A stretch of DNA of 64,000 bases from Simmondsia chinensis (taxonomy: Eukaryota; Streptophyta; Magnoliopsida; Caryophyllales; Simmondsiaceae), in contig JAGTTD010000019.1 in the NCBI GenBank assembly GCA_018398585.1, positions 9,275,702 through 9,339,701 of the forward strand. Reading direction: 5' to 3'. Positions 43,125 through 54,509 of the stretch are shown piece by piece. Below the pieces are notes generated by a model. That model had not been told where the DNA came from. It saw only the letters and a list, made by a program, of their open reading frames with translations, and searched no databases. Position numbers and translations under genes: made by a program. Position 1 is the first letter of the stretch; the number at the start of each line of letters is the position of its first letter.

Positions 43125-44939
43125 AAAGATGAAAACTTAATTCATGGTGAACTGGGATGACTTACGTACAAAAGACAGAGAACGTGTTCTAGTACTTGCA
43201 GCAACCCATCGACCATAATAGTTGGATGAAGCTGTCATCAAGAGGCTACCTCAAAGGTTAATATTATGCTTTATTTCTAAAATTTCCGATAGTTGTAACC
43301 AAGGAATTAAATAAAGGATGAGATATGACATAACATGACCCATTGTATCTCGGATCTCGAGCTAGATGGTTTGTTACAAAATCTCAATGACATGTTATGC
43401 AACATCTTAGACTTTGTACTTCTTGCAAATCATGATCATTTGAACTACGATATGTGTGGTCTAGGTTGGGGGTAGACTTATCAGATGCAACTAACGCAGA
43501 GAAAATTTTGAGCTTGATAATGGCCAAGAAGAACTAACACCTAACGTTAAGCCATAGCAAATATGACATATGAGTACTTTGGAAGTGACTTAAAGGTTAT
43601 AGCTTTGTGTATTTCATTTTATATCATACTTTGCTTCTATGATCGAAAGTGGTCTCTCTCACTTTGACTTGTCTTGACTGATTGAATTTGTTCTTAGAAT
43701 CCGTGTGTAACATTTGCCTACTATCCGATTCAAGAAATCCTTGAGAAGGAAAAGAAGGTACTAGGAATACTTTTAACCATATGTTGAATTGATTCTCTCA
43801 TTGCATTCTGCACTAGTTATATGCCATTGTGATGCTTGTTACCATATGTATTGATTAATATCACAACTTGTAGATTATATTAAAAACTGTATTTGAGTGT
43901 TGGCAGTTATCCTTTTTACACACAATTGACACTACAGTTAAATGTTTAATATAATATTGTCAAGTCTGCCCTACCTTAAGACCTCTCAAATCTCAAATCC
44001 TATAATTTTAAGACTCTGCATGAAAGTTAGCAAATAATAAAAAATAAAAAAATAAAAAGATAAGTATTCATAGCATTTAATCATATTAAAAGCAGTACCA
44101 AAATATAATAATAATATAGTAATAAAATTCCAATAAACTTTAAGACATATATGATAAAAAAGTTGTTTAATAAATATCCTTAGTGCATCACACGAAATAA
44201 CACTAGTTTGTGATGAATACGATCACACACATAGGGCTTCTTTTATTCCCATCATAAAGTAAACGACAGTTTGAATAGATGTTTAAGGAACTTAATTTGC
44301 ACATATAGATCATTTGTAAAAAGCTTTACCTATGCATTGGAAGTTGTACCAATTGATAGGCCTTGCAATTATTGACTTAACATGATGACTGAGTCAAACC
44401 TACTAGATACTAGGATTCAGTTATTTCGATAGAATTCAACATGACGTGAACTGAACTGAGCCGATCCCAAAGTGATCTGGCCTTACCTTAACAAGTGGAA
44501 AAAGTTGCATAATGGCGTCACTCCTAAGATGGTTGAACAGCTGGGATACGCTCTCATTTGCTCTTCTACAAATGCAACATTTTGCATATTTGTATTTTCC
44601 TAATACTCCTTGTTTTCCAAAAAAACTAGCTAAATTGTTTTGCAGCAAAGAAGTTTTGCATTGGTTACCAACATTGTATAATGGCGCAGATGCTCGACCT
44701 CTGAACATGAATGACTTCCGATGCGCCCATGAACAAGTAGCTTGCCCTTCTTCTTATGCTAGGCACTTTTTACATTTTTTCCTTAAGAAATGGCTAGGAA
44801 TTAACATTGCATGTCATGATGTCTGGTCTATACAAGCATCTCATCTGAGTCATCCAACATGAACGAGCATTAGCAGCGGAGTGACCTATATGGAGAAGGA
44901 GGATCTAGGAAGAAAATTTACCTCGGCTACTTTATGTGA
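43125..44939 (+). pseudogene. AAA-ATPase C-terminal exons, right arm 1
   Basis: Plus strand: exon A (43125-43256) FMVNWDDLRTKDRERVLVLA, ATHRP, two stops, LDEAVIKRLPQR; exon B (43465-43595) LGVDLSDATNAEKILSLIMA with frameshift, then AIANMTYEYFGSDLK; exon C (43698-43757) NPCVTFAYYPIQEILEKEKK, intact, between TTCTTAG and GTACTA; exon D (about 44645-44736) LYNGADARPLNMNDFRCAHE; exon E (about 44836-44939) SSESSNMNEH, stop, RSDLYGEGGSRKK and GYFM then TGA. Splice sites are mostly kept, so this is a genomic (DNA-level) copy, not a retrocopy. It lacks the TGA after VVIR that marks all left arms. Confidence 0.87.
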
Positions 44940-45285
44940 GAGAGAGGAGGTATCTTCCTGTCTGTATAGTGTATCCTTATTTTACCTCTAGCTTTAGTTA
45001 AATGATTTTTCTGGCAATATGCATAACATTTCTTCTAATGCGTGTGCCTAAAGGCTGTTAACTATGACATTTTCTTTCTAGTAGTTACCCATTTCCTCAT
45101 GCTATAAAGTTACTGCTAGAGGATAATTAGACAAAAGATAGTCATATTACCCATTGTTGATGTCACAAGTTAGAAAAATCAATTGGCATTAAGTGAAGTA
45201 ACCCACTACGCTTAGAACTAGATCTCTTTTCTCTCACGATTCCAATGTGAGACAATTTAACTATACTCGTGTATTAAGCTTTTAA

Positions 45286-45885
45286 CACCCACATTCCTTT
45301 GTCTTCACTCCACCATTATATATGCACATACATATAGAACTGAACATAACCTCAAGCAATCCAAACAACTGCTTGGTGACCCCAAATTTTATAGGTTGTG
45401 GTTTTTGAAGTTTGTTAATTTTAATAGGTTTTAAGATTCATATTATTACATATGTAGGGCCTCATTTAAAAATTTTAGAATTTCGAGAATGTCAGGACTG
45501 GCTCTGCATCCTATATAATGCATAGATATAAAATAAGGCTTAGAGTACCAAATTCAAGGACGGGGAAAAAAAAAACACAAAGATTAATTAAGAAAACAAA
45601 GAGTGCCAACCCTCCCCCCCCCCCCAAAAAAAAACTAAAAACACCGAAACCCCAAAAGAAGGAAAAGAATATTAAAAAGTGTTAAAATAAGATGAAAATT
45701 GATTATACATTGAAAATTCTCGAAAAATGATAATAAATCAAATAAAGTATAAAATAATAAAAAATCTTCATAAAATAAAAGAAAAGGTATAAAAAATATA
45801 ATATATTACAAAGAATAAAACCCTACAAAATAAGGAGATATACAAGATGACATCCTTTCTCTGACATAAAGTAGCTGAGGGAACT
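45286..45885. other. AT-rich outer flank of palindrome 1 and junction
   Basis: AT-rich sequence including a C run at 45615-45625, repeated as 50466-50963 after palindrome 2. It ends GGAGATATACAAGATGACAT at 45853, and the next about 35 bases (CCTTTCTCTGACATAAAGTA then GCTGAGGGAACTT) are a stray copy of exon-E flank sequence before palindrome 2 begins. Confidence 0.6.
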
Positions 45886-46139
45886 TCTAAATGCCAATTG
45901 GTTTTTCTAACTCATGCCATCGAAAATTGGTAACAATGACTATCTTATGTATAATTGTCCTCCAATTGAAATTATATATCAAGAGGAAATGTGCAACTCT
46001 AAAAAGGAATGCCATTTGCTAACAGTGCCCATGTACACCCGTTAGAAGAATTGTTGTGCATATGCACGAAAAAAAATGTTTAACTTAAGCTAGAGCTACA
46101 ATGGGGATATACTATACAGGCTAGAAGATGCCTCATCTC

Positions 46140-47705
46140 TCCTTCATAAAGTAGTTAAGGGAACTTCTCTTCCTAGATCTCCCTTCTCCATATAGGTCAT
46201 TCCACAACTGGAGCTCATTCATGTTTGATGACACAGATGAGATGCTTGCCCAAACATGGCATCACGACATTCAACATTAGTTCCTAGCCATTTCTCGATG
46301 CAAGAAGAAAAAACGCGTATGGCACCAAAAAAGGGTAAGTTACTTGTTTGTAAGTGTATCGGAAGTTAACCATGCTTAGTGATTGGACATCTGCACCATT
46401 ATATAATGTAGGTAATAATGGTTAGTTCTCAGCCATTGCAAAACTCTTTTCCTGCAAAATAATGCAATTTCTTATAAAATAAGGTGTTAGGAAAATACAA
46501 ATCTGCAAAACGATGATTTGTAAAAGAGCAAAAAGAAACATGTCCCAGCAATTCAACCATATTAGAAGTGATGCCATTATGCAACTTTCTGCACTTCATA
46601 AGTTAAGGCCAGATCACTTTGGATTGGGTCAGTTTAGTTCAAGTCATATTAAATTTGGGTTACTGGATAAATCGAATCTTAGTTTCTAGTGGGTTCGACT
46701 TGGTCATCGTGATGGGTAGACAATTGCGAGAACTACCAAACGGTACAACTTCCATTGCAAAGGTAAAGCATATTACAAGTGATCTTTTTGTACAACTAAG
46801 TCCCTCAAGCATCATCATACTGTTGTTTCTTTTATGATAGGAACAAAAGAAGTGCTAAGTACTTGAATGTAATAATAGCTAATGCAATGGCAATGTCGAA
46901 TGCATGTAAAAAGATAACCATCAATATTCGAATACATTTGTTTTTAATACAGTCCACATGCTGAGATATTACTCAAGAATAACAGCATATGGAAACAAGC
47001 ATCACCATGGCATGAACTAGCATGCAATGGAATGAGAGAATTGATAATTCAACTTATGGTTAATTTATTCCAACTACCATCTTTTCCTTTTTTAGGATTT
47101 CTCGAATCAGGCAGTAGGCTATACACAAATTCTGAGAACATCAGTCAAGACAGGTCAAAGTTAGAGTGATCACTTTCGACCATAGAAGCAAAATGTGATA
47201 TGACTTGAAATACAAAAAGTTGCAACTTTTAAGTCACTTTCATAGTATCCATATATCATATTTGCAATAGCTGGCAGATCAACATCGGGTGCTTGCTTTT
47301 CCTTTGCTAATATCATGCTCAAAATTATGTTTCTTTTAGCTATGTTTGGAAAGCCTACCACAAATCACCACCATACATATTGCAGTTCAAATAATCGTAA
47401 TTTGCAAAAGCAAAGTCGAAGATGTTACATAACATGTCATGGAGACAATTTAGCAAAATATCTAGCTTGAAATTTGTGATACAATGGGTCATATTATGTC
47501 ATACCTAAGTCGTTATTTAATTCCTTGGTCGTGATTGAAAATTCTAGAAATGAAGTATAAAATTAACCTTCAAGGTAATCACCTGATGACAACTTTATCC
47601 AAGTCGAATGGCCGGTTAGTTGCTGCAAGCATTAGAACATGCTCTTTGTCTTTCATACGTAAGCCATCCCAATTCACCATGAATTAATTCTTCATCTTTT
47701 CCCCA
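46140..47705 (-). pseudogene. AAA-ATPase C-terminal exons, left arm 2
   Basis: The minus strand has exon A (about 47690-47575) NWDGLRMKDKEHVLMLAATN, RPFDLDKVVIR, TGA, LP; exon B fully open (about 47358-47222) VVGFPNIAKRNIILSMILAK, EKQAPDVDLPAIANMIYGYY and ESDLK; exon C (about 47145-47090) beginning NLCIAYCLIREIL; exon D and exon E remnants at 46330-46420 and 46155-46265. Exon B is the best preserved copy of that exon in the window. The nonsense codon in exon A is the one shared by all left arms. Confidence 0.85.
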
Positions 47706-48200
47706 TGACAACTTTTTTTTCCCCAATAATTAGTAATAGAGTCGCGATACTTAGTAGGCAACTCGAACAAGCGAGTCCTGAGTCAACTGGAATAAGAACG
47801 GGGGTCAAAACAATAGAAATACTACAAATAGGAATACAAGTAAAAACAGGCAAGCACTAAGTGTCTCAAACACCACTAGGGAGAACTTGAAAATAGGACA
47901 AACCAAAAGAAAGGAAAATAGCACAGTCAAACCCCTAATCTATCAAAGCAAAGCACTCTACATAAGCAGATCATAATGTCAAAATCCAGCCCTAGTCTTT
48001 TTCATTACTTACACAAAATTTGCCTCCTAGTAGTGCCCACCAGTTTATTACACATAATGTTATTTTCTATTGCTCAATGGACTTCCTTGTGGATATGGTA
48101 TGTATAAATTGATACAATTATGGACACTACTGGGAGAAAAATTTTGTGTTAGTAATTAACTATATGATAAAAGTAAGACCAAAGTCATCATCAGCAAAAA
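47705..48200 (-). mobile_element. LINE 3' end forming spacer of palindrome 2
   Basis: Aligns with 42640-43110 throughout (for example GTCCTGAGTCAACTGGAATA near 47778 and CAAACCCCTAATCTATCAAA near 47930). Same orientation and place between the arms. Confidence 0.6.
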
Positions 48201-48213
48201 AAAAGATGAAAAA

Positions 48214-50089
48214 TTAATTCATGGTGAGCTGGGATGGCTTAAGTACAAAAGATAGAGAACGTATTCTAGTACTTGCAGGAACCAACCGATCATTCAACTT
48301 GGATGAAGTTGTCATCAGGAGACTACCTCAAAGGTTAATATTATGCTTCATTTCTAAAATTTTGTTTAACCAAGGAATTAAATAAAGGATGAGATATGAT
48401 ATAGTATGACCCATTGTATCACGGATCTCGAGCTAGATGGTTTGTTACAAAATCTCCATTACATGTTATGTAACATCTTAGGCTTTGTACTTCTTGGGAA
48501 TCATGATTATTTGAACTATAATATATGTGGTGAAGGTAGGGGGTAGGCTTATTAGATGCAACTAGCAGAGGGAAAATTTTGAGCTTGATGCTGGCCAAGG
48601 AAAAGCTAGCACCCAATGTTAAGCCATTGCATATATGACATATGGGTACTCTGGAAGTGACCTAAAGGTTATACCTTTGTGTATTTCAATTTATATCACG
48701 TTTTGCTTCTATGGTTGAAAGTGGGCTCTCTCACTTTGACCTGTCTTGACTGATTGAATTTGTTCTTAGAATCCGTGTGTAACATTTGCCTACTACATGA
48801 TTCAAAAAATCCTTGAGGAGGAAAAGAAGGTACTCGGAATACTTTTAACCATATGTTGAATAGATTCTTTCATTGCATTCTGCACTAGTTATATGCCATT
48901 GTGATGCTTGTTACCATATGCATTTGCTATTGTTGAGTAATATCACACTGTAGATTATATTAAAAAATGTATTCAAGTGTTGGAAGTTATCTTTTTCATA
49001 CGCATTTGACACTATATATATATGTGTGTGTGAGTGTGTGTGTGTGGTGCATGCGTGCGTGCGTGCGTGCGTGTGTGTGTGTGTGTATTATTTTCAAGTT
49101 TGCCCTCCCTTAAGACCTCCCAAACTTCAAATCTTGCAATTCAAGACTTCGCATGAAAGTTAGCAAATAATAAAAAAGGAAAAATAAAAAAGCTAAGTAT
49201 TCATAGGATTTTATCTTATTAAATGTAGTACCAACATATAAAAATAAAATAGTAATAAAATTTCAATAAAATTTAAGATAAATATAATAAAAAAGTAATT
49301 TAATAAATATCCTTAGTGCATCACATAAAATAACACTAGTTTGTGATGAATACGATCACACACGTATGGCTTCTTTTATTCCCTCCATAAAGTAAATGAC
49401 TGTTTGAACAGATGTTTAAGGAACTTAAGTTACACGTATAGCAAAATTTGTAATATGCTTTACCTATGCACAGGAAGTTGCACCAATTGATAGGCCTGGC
49501 AATTGTCGACTAAACATGATGACCGAGTCAAACCTATTAAAAACTAGGATTCAGTTTATTCAGTAACCAGAATTTAATATGACATGAACTGAATTGAGCC
49601 GATCCCAAAGTGATTTGGCCTTAACTTATCAAGTGGAGAAAGCTGCAAAATTGCATCACTCCTGGGATGGTTGAACAGCTAGGGCATGCTTCCATTTGCA
49701 CTTCTACAAATGCGCCACATTGCATATTTGTATTTTCCTAACACTCCTTGTTTTCTAAGAAACTGGCTGCATTATTTTGTAGCAAAGGAGTTTTGCATTG
49801 GTTGAGAATTGACCAATACCTACACTATAGAATGGCGCAGATGCCCGACCTTTGAACATGAATGACTTCCGTTACGTTCATGAACAAGTTGCTTGCCCGT
49901 CTTCTTATGCTAGACGCTTTTTTCATTTTATCCTCAAGAAATGGCTAGGAATTAAAGTTGAATGTCATGATGTCAGGTCTATACGAGCATCTCATGTGAG
50001 TCATCCGACATGAATGAACTCCAGCAGCGTAACGACCTAGATGGAGAAGGGGGATCTAGGAAGAAAAGTTACCTTGGCTATTTATGTAA
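48214..50089 (+). pseudogene. AAA-ATPase C-terminal exons, right arm 2
   Basis: Plus strand: exon A (48214-48333) is fully open, FMVSWDGLSTKDRERILVLA, GTNRSFNLDEVVIRRLPQR, followed by GTTAAT. Exon B (about 48536-48667) has frameshifts. Exon C (48770-48829) NPCVTFAYYMIQKILEEEKK is open with TTCTTAG and GTACT sites. Exon D (about 49810-49890) reads ADARPLNMNDFRYVHEQV. Exon E (about 49987-50089) reads SCESSDMNELQQRNDLDGEG, GSRKKSYLGYLCK, with the family stop lost. This is the best preserved arm, but exon B frameshifts and absent upstream exons still make it a pseudogene. Confidence 0.87.
49012..49087. repeat. TA/TG/TGCG microsatellite
   Basis: Alternating purine-pyrimidine tract: (TA)n, then (TG)n, then (TGCG)n, then (TG)n. 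It is in the exon C-D intron of right arm 2 and missing at the same place in right arm 1. Confidence 0.9.
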
Positions 50090-50465
50090 GAGAGAGAAGG
50101 TATTTTCCTGCCTGTATAATGTGTCCTCATTTTAGCTCTAGCTTAAGTTAAATGATTTTTCTGGCAATACGCACAATATTTCTTCTTCTAATGAGGGTAC
50201 ATAGGGACTGTTAAGTATGGCATTTTCTTTCTAGTAATTACCTATTTCCCTCGCGTTATAAAGTTACAGCTAGAGAGTAATTACACAAAAGATAGTCATG
50301 TTACCAATTGTTGATGTCACAAGTTAGAAAAATCAATTGACATTCAGTGAAGTAATCCACGAGGCTTAGATCTAGATCTTTTTTCTCTCACGGTTCCAAT
50401 GTGAGACAATTTAACTATACTCATGTATTAAGCTTTTAACACCCACATTCCTTTGCCTTCATTCC

Positions 50466-51434
50466 ACCATTATATATATACATACATACAGAGCCAAACA
50501 TAACCTCAAACAATCCAAACAACTATTTGGTGCACCCAAATTTTAGAGGTTGTGGTTTTTGAAGTTTGTTAATTTTGATAGGTTTTAAAATTCTGCGAAA
50601 GTCAGGACTAGCTCTGCATTCCTATTTAATGCATAGATACAAAGTAAGGCTCAGAGTGTGTTGTACACATTTGCTAAGTACATTGGAAAAAAAAAACGTA
50701 AAAAATAATTAAGAAAACAAAGAGTGCCCAAAAAAATTAACTAAAAACACCGAAATCCCAAAGGAAGGAAAAAAATATTATAAAGTGTCAAAATGAGAAG
50801 AAAATAGATTATACATAAAAAATTCTCAAAAATGATAATAAACCAAATAAGGTTTAAAATTATAAAAAAAAAAAAATTCATAAAACAAAAGAAAAGGTCT
50901 AAAAAAATATAATATATTACAAAGAATAAAACCCTACAAAATAAGGAGATATACAAGATGACATATCAACGAACCTTATAAAGTAAAATAAGAATTTCCA
51001 AAAAATTATACATCACAAAAGAATGTTCAAAATCCTAGAAAATACGAAAAGAAAAACGAAAAAAATAACATGGATAAGATTCGGCTAAAATCCAGATATT
51101 ATTACAATACTCAAAGAAAATGAACACTAACCTTACATAAATTTCTTAATATGACCTTCAGAAACCCTAAAGCGCATGTTTCAAACCATAATTACCGTCA
51201 CAAACCCAAAAAACTCTGCAAGAAATCACAATCCGCGGCAAGAATGCCCAAGGTAGGGGAAAGCCCAGAGTCGTTGGTATTGCCCCAAGTATGAGAACGT
51301 CAAGCAAACACCCGCAAAACACTATTTACCTCTTTTATTTTGACATACACGCATGATATTAATAGCAAAATATTATAATATAAATGCTTATGCAAGAATT
51401 TTTAAATTCTAAAAATAACCATAATTATATTTTG
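50466..51434. other. AT-rich flank of palindrome 2
   Basis: 50466-50963 repeats 45286-45853. 50690-51410 has a diverged relative at 52870-54300 (for example AGCAAACACCCGCAAAACAC near 51303 and AGCAAACACCCACAAGTTTA near 54176). No genes seen. Confidence 0.5.
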
Positions 51435-52752
51435 GATAAATACCAAAAAGATCCCCCCAAACTTTTGGTGAATATCAAAGTGACCCCCCAACTTCCATTT
51501 TTATCAAACACACCTTACGAACTATTGATCAAAATCAATATGATCTCCTCAACTTCTAATTTCATCAAAAATATACCCTCCCCCCTAACTATTAACGAAA
51601 ATTAATTTGACCACCTAACCTCTAATTTCATTAAAGACACCCCCAAACTATTAATTAAAATCAATTTGATCTCAACTTTGAACTTTTTAAAAAGATTTAA
51701 ATAACTTATTTAAATATCTAATTCGTATATCCAATATCATGATAAAAAATTATTAGATTTTAAAAAAGATATAAAATTATTTTCTTATAAAACTAATTAT
51801 TTTATTATATATATTTATTATGTTTAATAATAGTTAAAGTTTACTGAAGTAATAATTTTTAACAGTTACATATATTTTTTAATAGTTGAAATTTTTTTAT
51901 ATACTTTTGGGTTATTTACACGAAAGCTTCTTATACTTGACCATTGTGTCAATTTAATTATTGTACTTTAATCATGTCAATTTAGTCCCTATATAATTCA
52001 AATTGTGTAAATTTAGCCCTGTAGTAAATTTTAACGATTTGATTATACAAAATGCAAATGACCCGATAAAAACCTATCCGCTAACTCAAATTAAACTCAC
52101 CCATCATAAGAGTATTAAAAATTATGTCACCAACTTGATGCTAATTGTACTCTGGTGACTAAATTAACACAAAGTAAATAGTAAAGTGATTAAATTGACA
52201 CAATTAAAAATATAAGAACTAAATTGACACAATAAATAAAGTACAAGAACCTTCCATGCAAATAACCCTATATTTTTTTTTTTATGGTCCAATGCTCCCC
52301 AAGGATACGGCCATTCAAATTCTTTTCTTTAGTAAAATTTTAATTATTAAAAAAATATTTAATTTCTAAATTCAATATATATAATAAAAATAATTATTTT
52401 GAAAAATAATAAATAATATTATATTATTTTTATAATTTTATAATTTTTATCTTGATATTGCATACACAAATTAGATATTTAAATATGTTAATTAAAATCT
52501 TTCTAAATAGTTAAAAGTTAGAGTTAAATTGATTTTAATTAATAGTTTTGAGAGTGTCTTTGATGAAATTGAAAGTTAGATGGGTAAATTTGATTTTAGT
52601 TAATAGTTCGGGGGTATGGTTGATGAAATTAGAAATTGAGGGAGTTATATTGATTTTGATCAATAGTTCGATTAGTGTTTTTGATGTAATTAGAAGTTGG
52701 AGGGTCATTTTGATATTCTCTAATAGTTTGGGGAGTCTCATTGGTATTTATC
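51435..52752. mobile_element. Foldback-like TIR element with internal MITE
   Basis: The ends GATAAATACCA and TGGTATTTATC are perfect inverses. The arms (about 51435-51790 and 52440-52752) are long inverted repeats, each made of four to five ~65-bp tandem subunits of the type 'aactattgatcaaaatcaat.tgat..cctaacttctaatttcatcaaa'. The spacer contains an intact-looking MITE (51909-52268). No transposase. Confidence 0.75.
51909..52268. repeat. 'gggttatttaca' MITE, copy 3
   Basis: Ends GGGTTATTTACACGAAAGCT and inverse AGAACCTTCCATGCAAATAA then CCC; has the family phrases 'attgtgtcaatttaa' and 'actaaattgacacaat'. Nested in the spacer of the foldback-like element. Confidence 0.78.
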
Positions 52753-54509
52753 TTTAAATTTTTAAGTTAGATCAGAAAAGAGCTGATTCAATACACTTAA
52801 TCTAACTATTATATTATATTTATGACTTTGTACTCCTCAAAAAGAAGCAAACCCCTAATTTTAGGTCCGACCTAAGTAGAAATTAATTTTTGTGGTTAAG
52901 AAAATAGAAAAGAAATTGAAAAACAATAAAAACACACTATTTACTAATTATTATATGAAGTCGCAATTTCCTCCTTTCTTTCCGCTCTCGCATATCCTAA
53001 ATAATAACACCAAAAAATCACAAAAAAAAAGAAAAATTATAAAAAATAACATGATTTATGAAAGTAACCAAAAAATAAAATATATCAAAAATTCCCAAAA
53101 AAATGAAAATAAAATTTATAAAATAAAAAAGTCCCATAAATAAAAGAAAACTTTGCAAAGTATAATATATTACAAAAAAGAAAAGTCATACTATTTATGA
53201 TGAATTTGGAAAATATTCATCATGTTTGAAGTAGAGTTCGAGAGGACTATATTATGATTCAAGGTAAGTCTTGAACCATAACCGAAGGATAAGAGAGTAT
53301 GATATGAGAAGAGACGTGAAATAGATGACAATTAGAGAGAATCAATGATGCTTACAAGAGAATCATCTCCTACTTATACTAGACCTTATGTCGGTTAAGA
53401 CCAAAAAAAAAAAAAAAAAAAAAAAAAATCTAAGAATATATTGCATTTGGACATCCAATCCTAACCGACTCCAACAAGCAGCGGCCAAACAAGATCCTAA
53501 GCACTAACATTTGACTCAAACCAACTGCCAATCCCTCTCTACACAATACTAAAACACTTAAAGGGACTAACATGGAAATGAACTACTTAATTATTGCCGT
53601 GATTACTAATAAGGATTTATTACTAATTATCCCCTTCTATCACAATCATGACAGACTAAAGCTGAACTTAAGCTATGACTACACGTCTGTTACTATCTAT
53701 AATCAATCTATGAACAAATCACTCAATCAATCAAACAATCCAACTCAAAGATTATAGTATTTTATATATAACTCATATAATCCTTAGACGATAAAATGGA
53801 AAGTAAGGTTTGTCTAGTAGGGAGTAAGGGAAGGAGAGATAGAGATAGAATGGGGAGGTAGAGACTTAAAGAGAGGGAGAGAGACTCAATATTTCATTTC
53901 ATTCATATCTCTCTTCTAACATTTAAGCCCTTATATACAGAGTTAGAGGAGGGGTATAGTTCAAATATAAAACTTAGCCTATTTATTAATACCTCAATAC
54001 CTCTCACTTAACCTTTATATTTGCTTTGTATCAACGTCCAAACCAGTATTTCTTAGCTTACGATGAGCAGAAAGCCTAGAAGGTAAATATAGGAGAAGAG
54101 TATGAGAGGGGAAATGAAACGTTTTAGGATTGAGAAAGCCAAAAACCATTGGAGCACCCCAAATACAAGAAAGTCAAGCAAACACCCACAAGTTTAAATT
54201 CCCTGCTTAAATATAAGAATCTTTGATATTCGAGCATGAAATAGTAGTAAAATAAAATGATATCGATTTTTATGGAAGAATTTATAAATTTTAAAACTCA
54301 TATTATTATATCTTTATGTTGCGAAAAAAAATCCGTTCAATAAACTATTTAGGAAAAATATTTGAACATGGGGAAATGCGAATATTAGCTTTAATGTTCA
54401 AAAGAATGAAATTGAGGATAAAGACAATTAAAATTGTTTCAAATATGAAAACACTAAGATTATTATTTTTAATTGAAAAAAGGCAAAGAGGGAAAAGGAT
54501 AGACATTAA
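52753..54509. other. AT-rich sequence, diverged duplicate of the palindrome flank
   Basis: 52870-53190 is A-rich and resembles 50690-50940; 54150-54300 resembles 51290-51410. Includes a poly-A run at 53402-53427. 53430-53950 has no recognised feature. Confidence 0.4.

Larger units (their letters stand above)
40735..45285. repeat. Giant inverted repeat 1 (AAA-ATPase pseudogene palindrome)
   Basis: The sequence from about 40735 to 42640 is found inverted from 45285 back to 43110. Examples: GTTCACCATGAATTAAT at 42597 against ATTAATTCATGGTGAAC-like at 43135, TCCATATAGGTCATTCC at 41108 against its inverse at 44880, and CCTAGTGGGTTACTTTACTG at 40788 against its inverse near 45200. Arms are about 1.9-2.1 kb and roughly 80% alike by eye; the spacer (42640-43110) is LINE-derived. 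Each arm carries the last five coding exons of an AAA-ATPase gene, pointing outward. Confidence 0.9.
45890..50465. repeat. Giant inverted repeat 2
   Basis: Left arm 45890-47705, LINE spacer 47705-48200, right arm 48200-50465, the same layout as palindrome 1. The left arm starts inside the outer flank (AAATGCCAATTGGTTTTTC), slightly shorter than in palindrome 1. Confidence 0.88.
40808..50963. repeat. Tandem duplication of ~5.1-kb units, each a palindrome
   Basis: Unit 1 (about 40808-45853) and unit 2 (about 45890-50963) are direct repeats along their whole length, palindrome plus AT-rich flank. Both end at GGAGATATACAAGATGACAT. They differ by scattered substitutions and indels (for example a GT/GTGC microsatellite only in unit 2). 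Confidence 0.88.

Noticed and set aside
44512..44862. 116-codon plus-strand frame as an independent gene
   Set aside because: Reads through intron, exon D and intron of right arm 1; only LYNGADARPLNMNDF is real coding sequence.
40735..45285. Mutator-like element (MULE) with long TIRs carrying gene fragments
   Set aside because: No MULE termini, no 9-bp TSD and no transposase were seen. The arms are genomic exons and introns of one gene around a LINE, which an inverted duplication explains better.
43125..50089. Functional AAA-ATPase gene in the window
   Set aside because: All arms lack the upstream exons with the Walker motifs, and every arm has stops or frameshifts in at least one exon.
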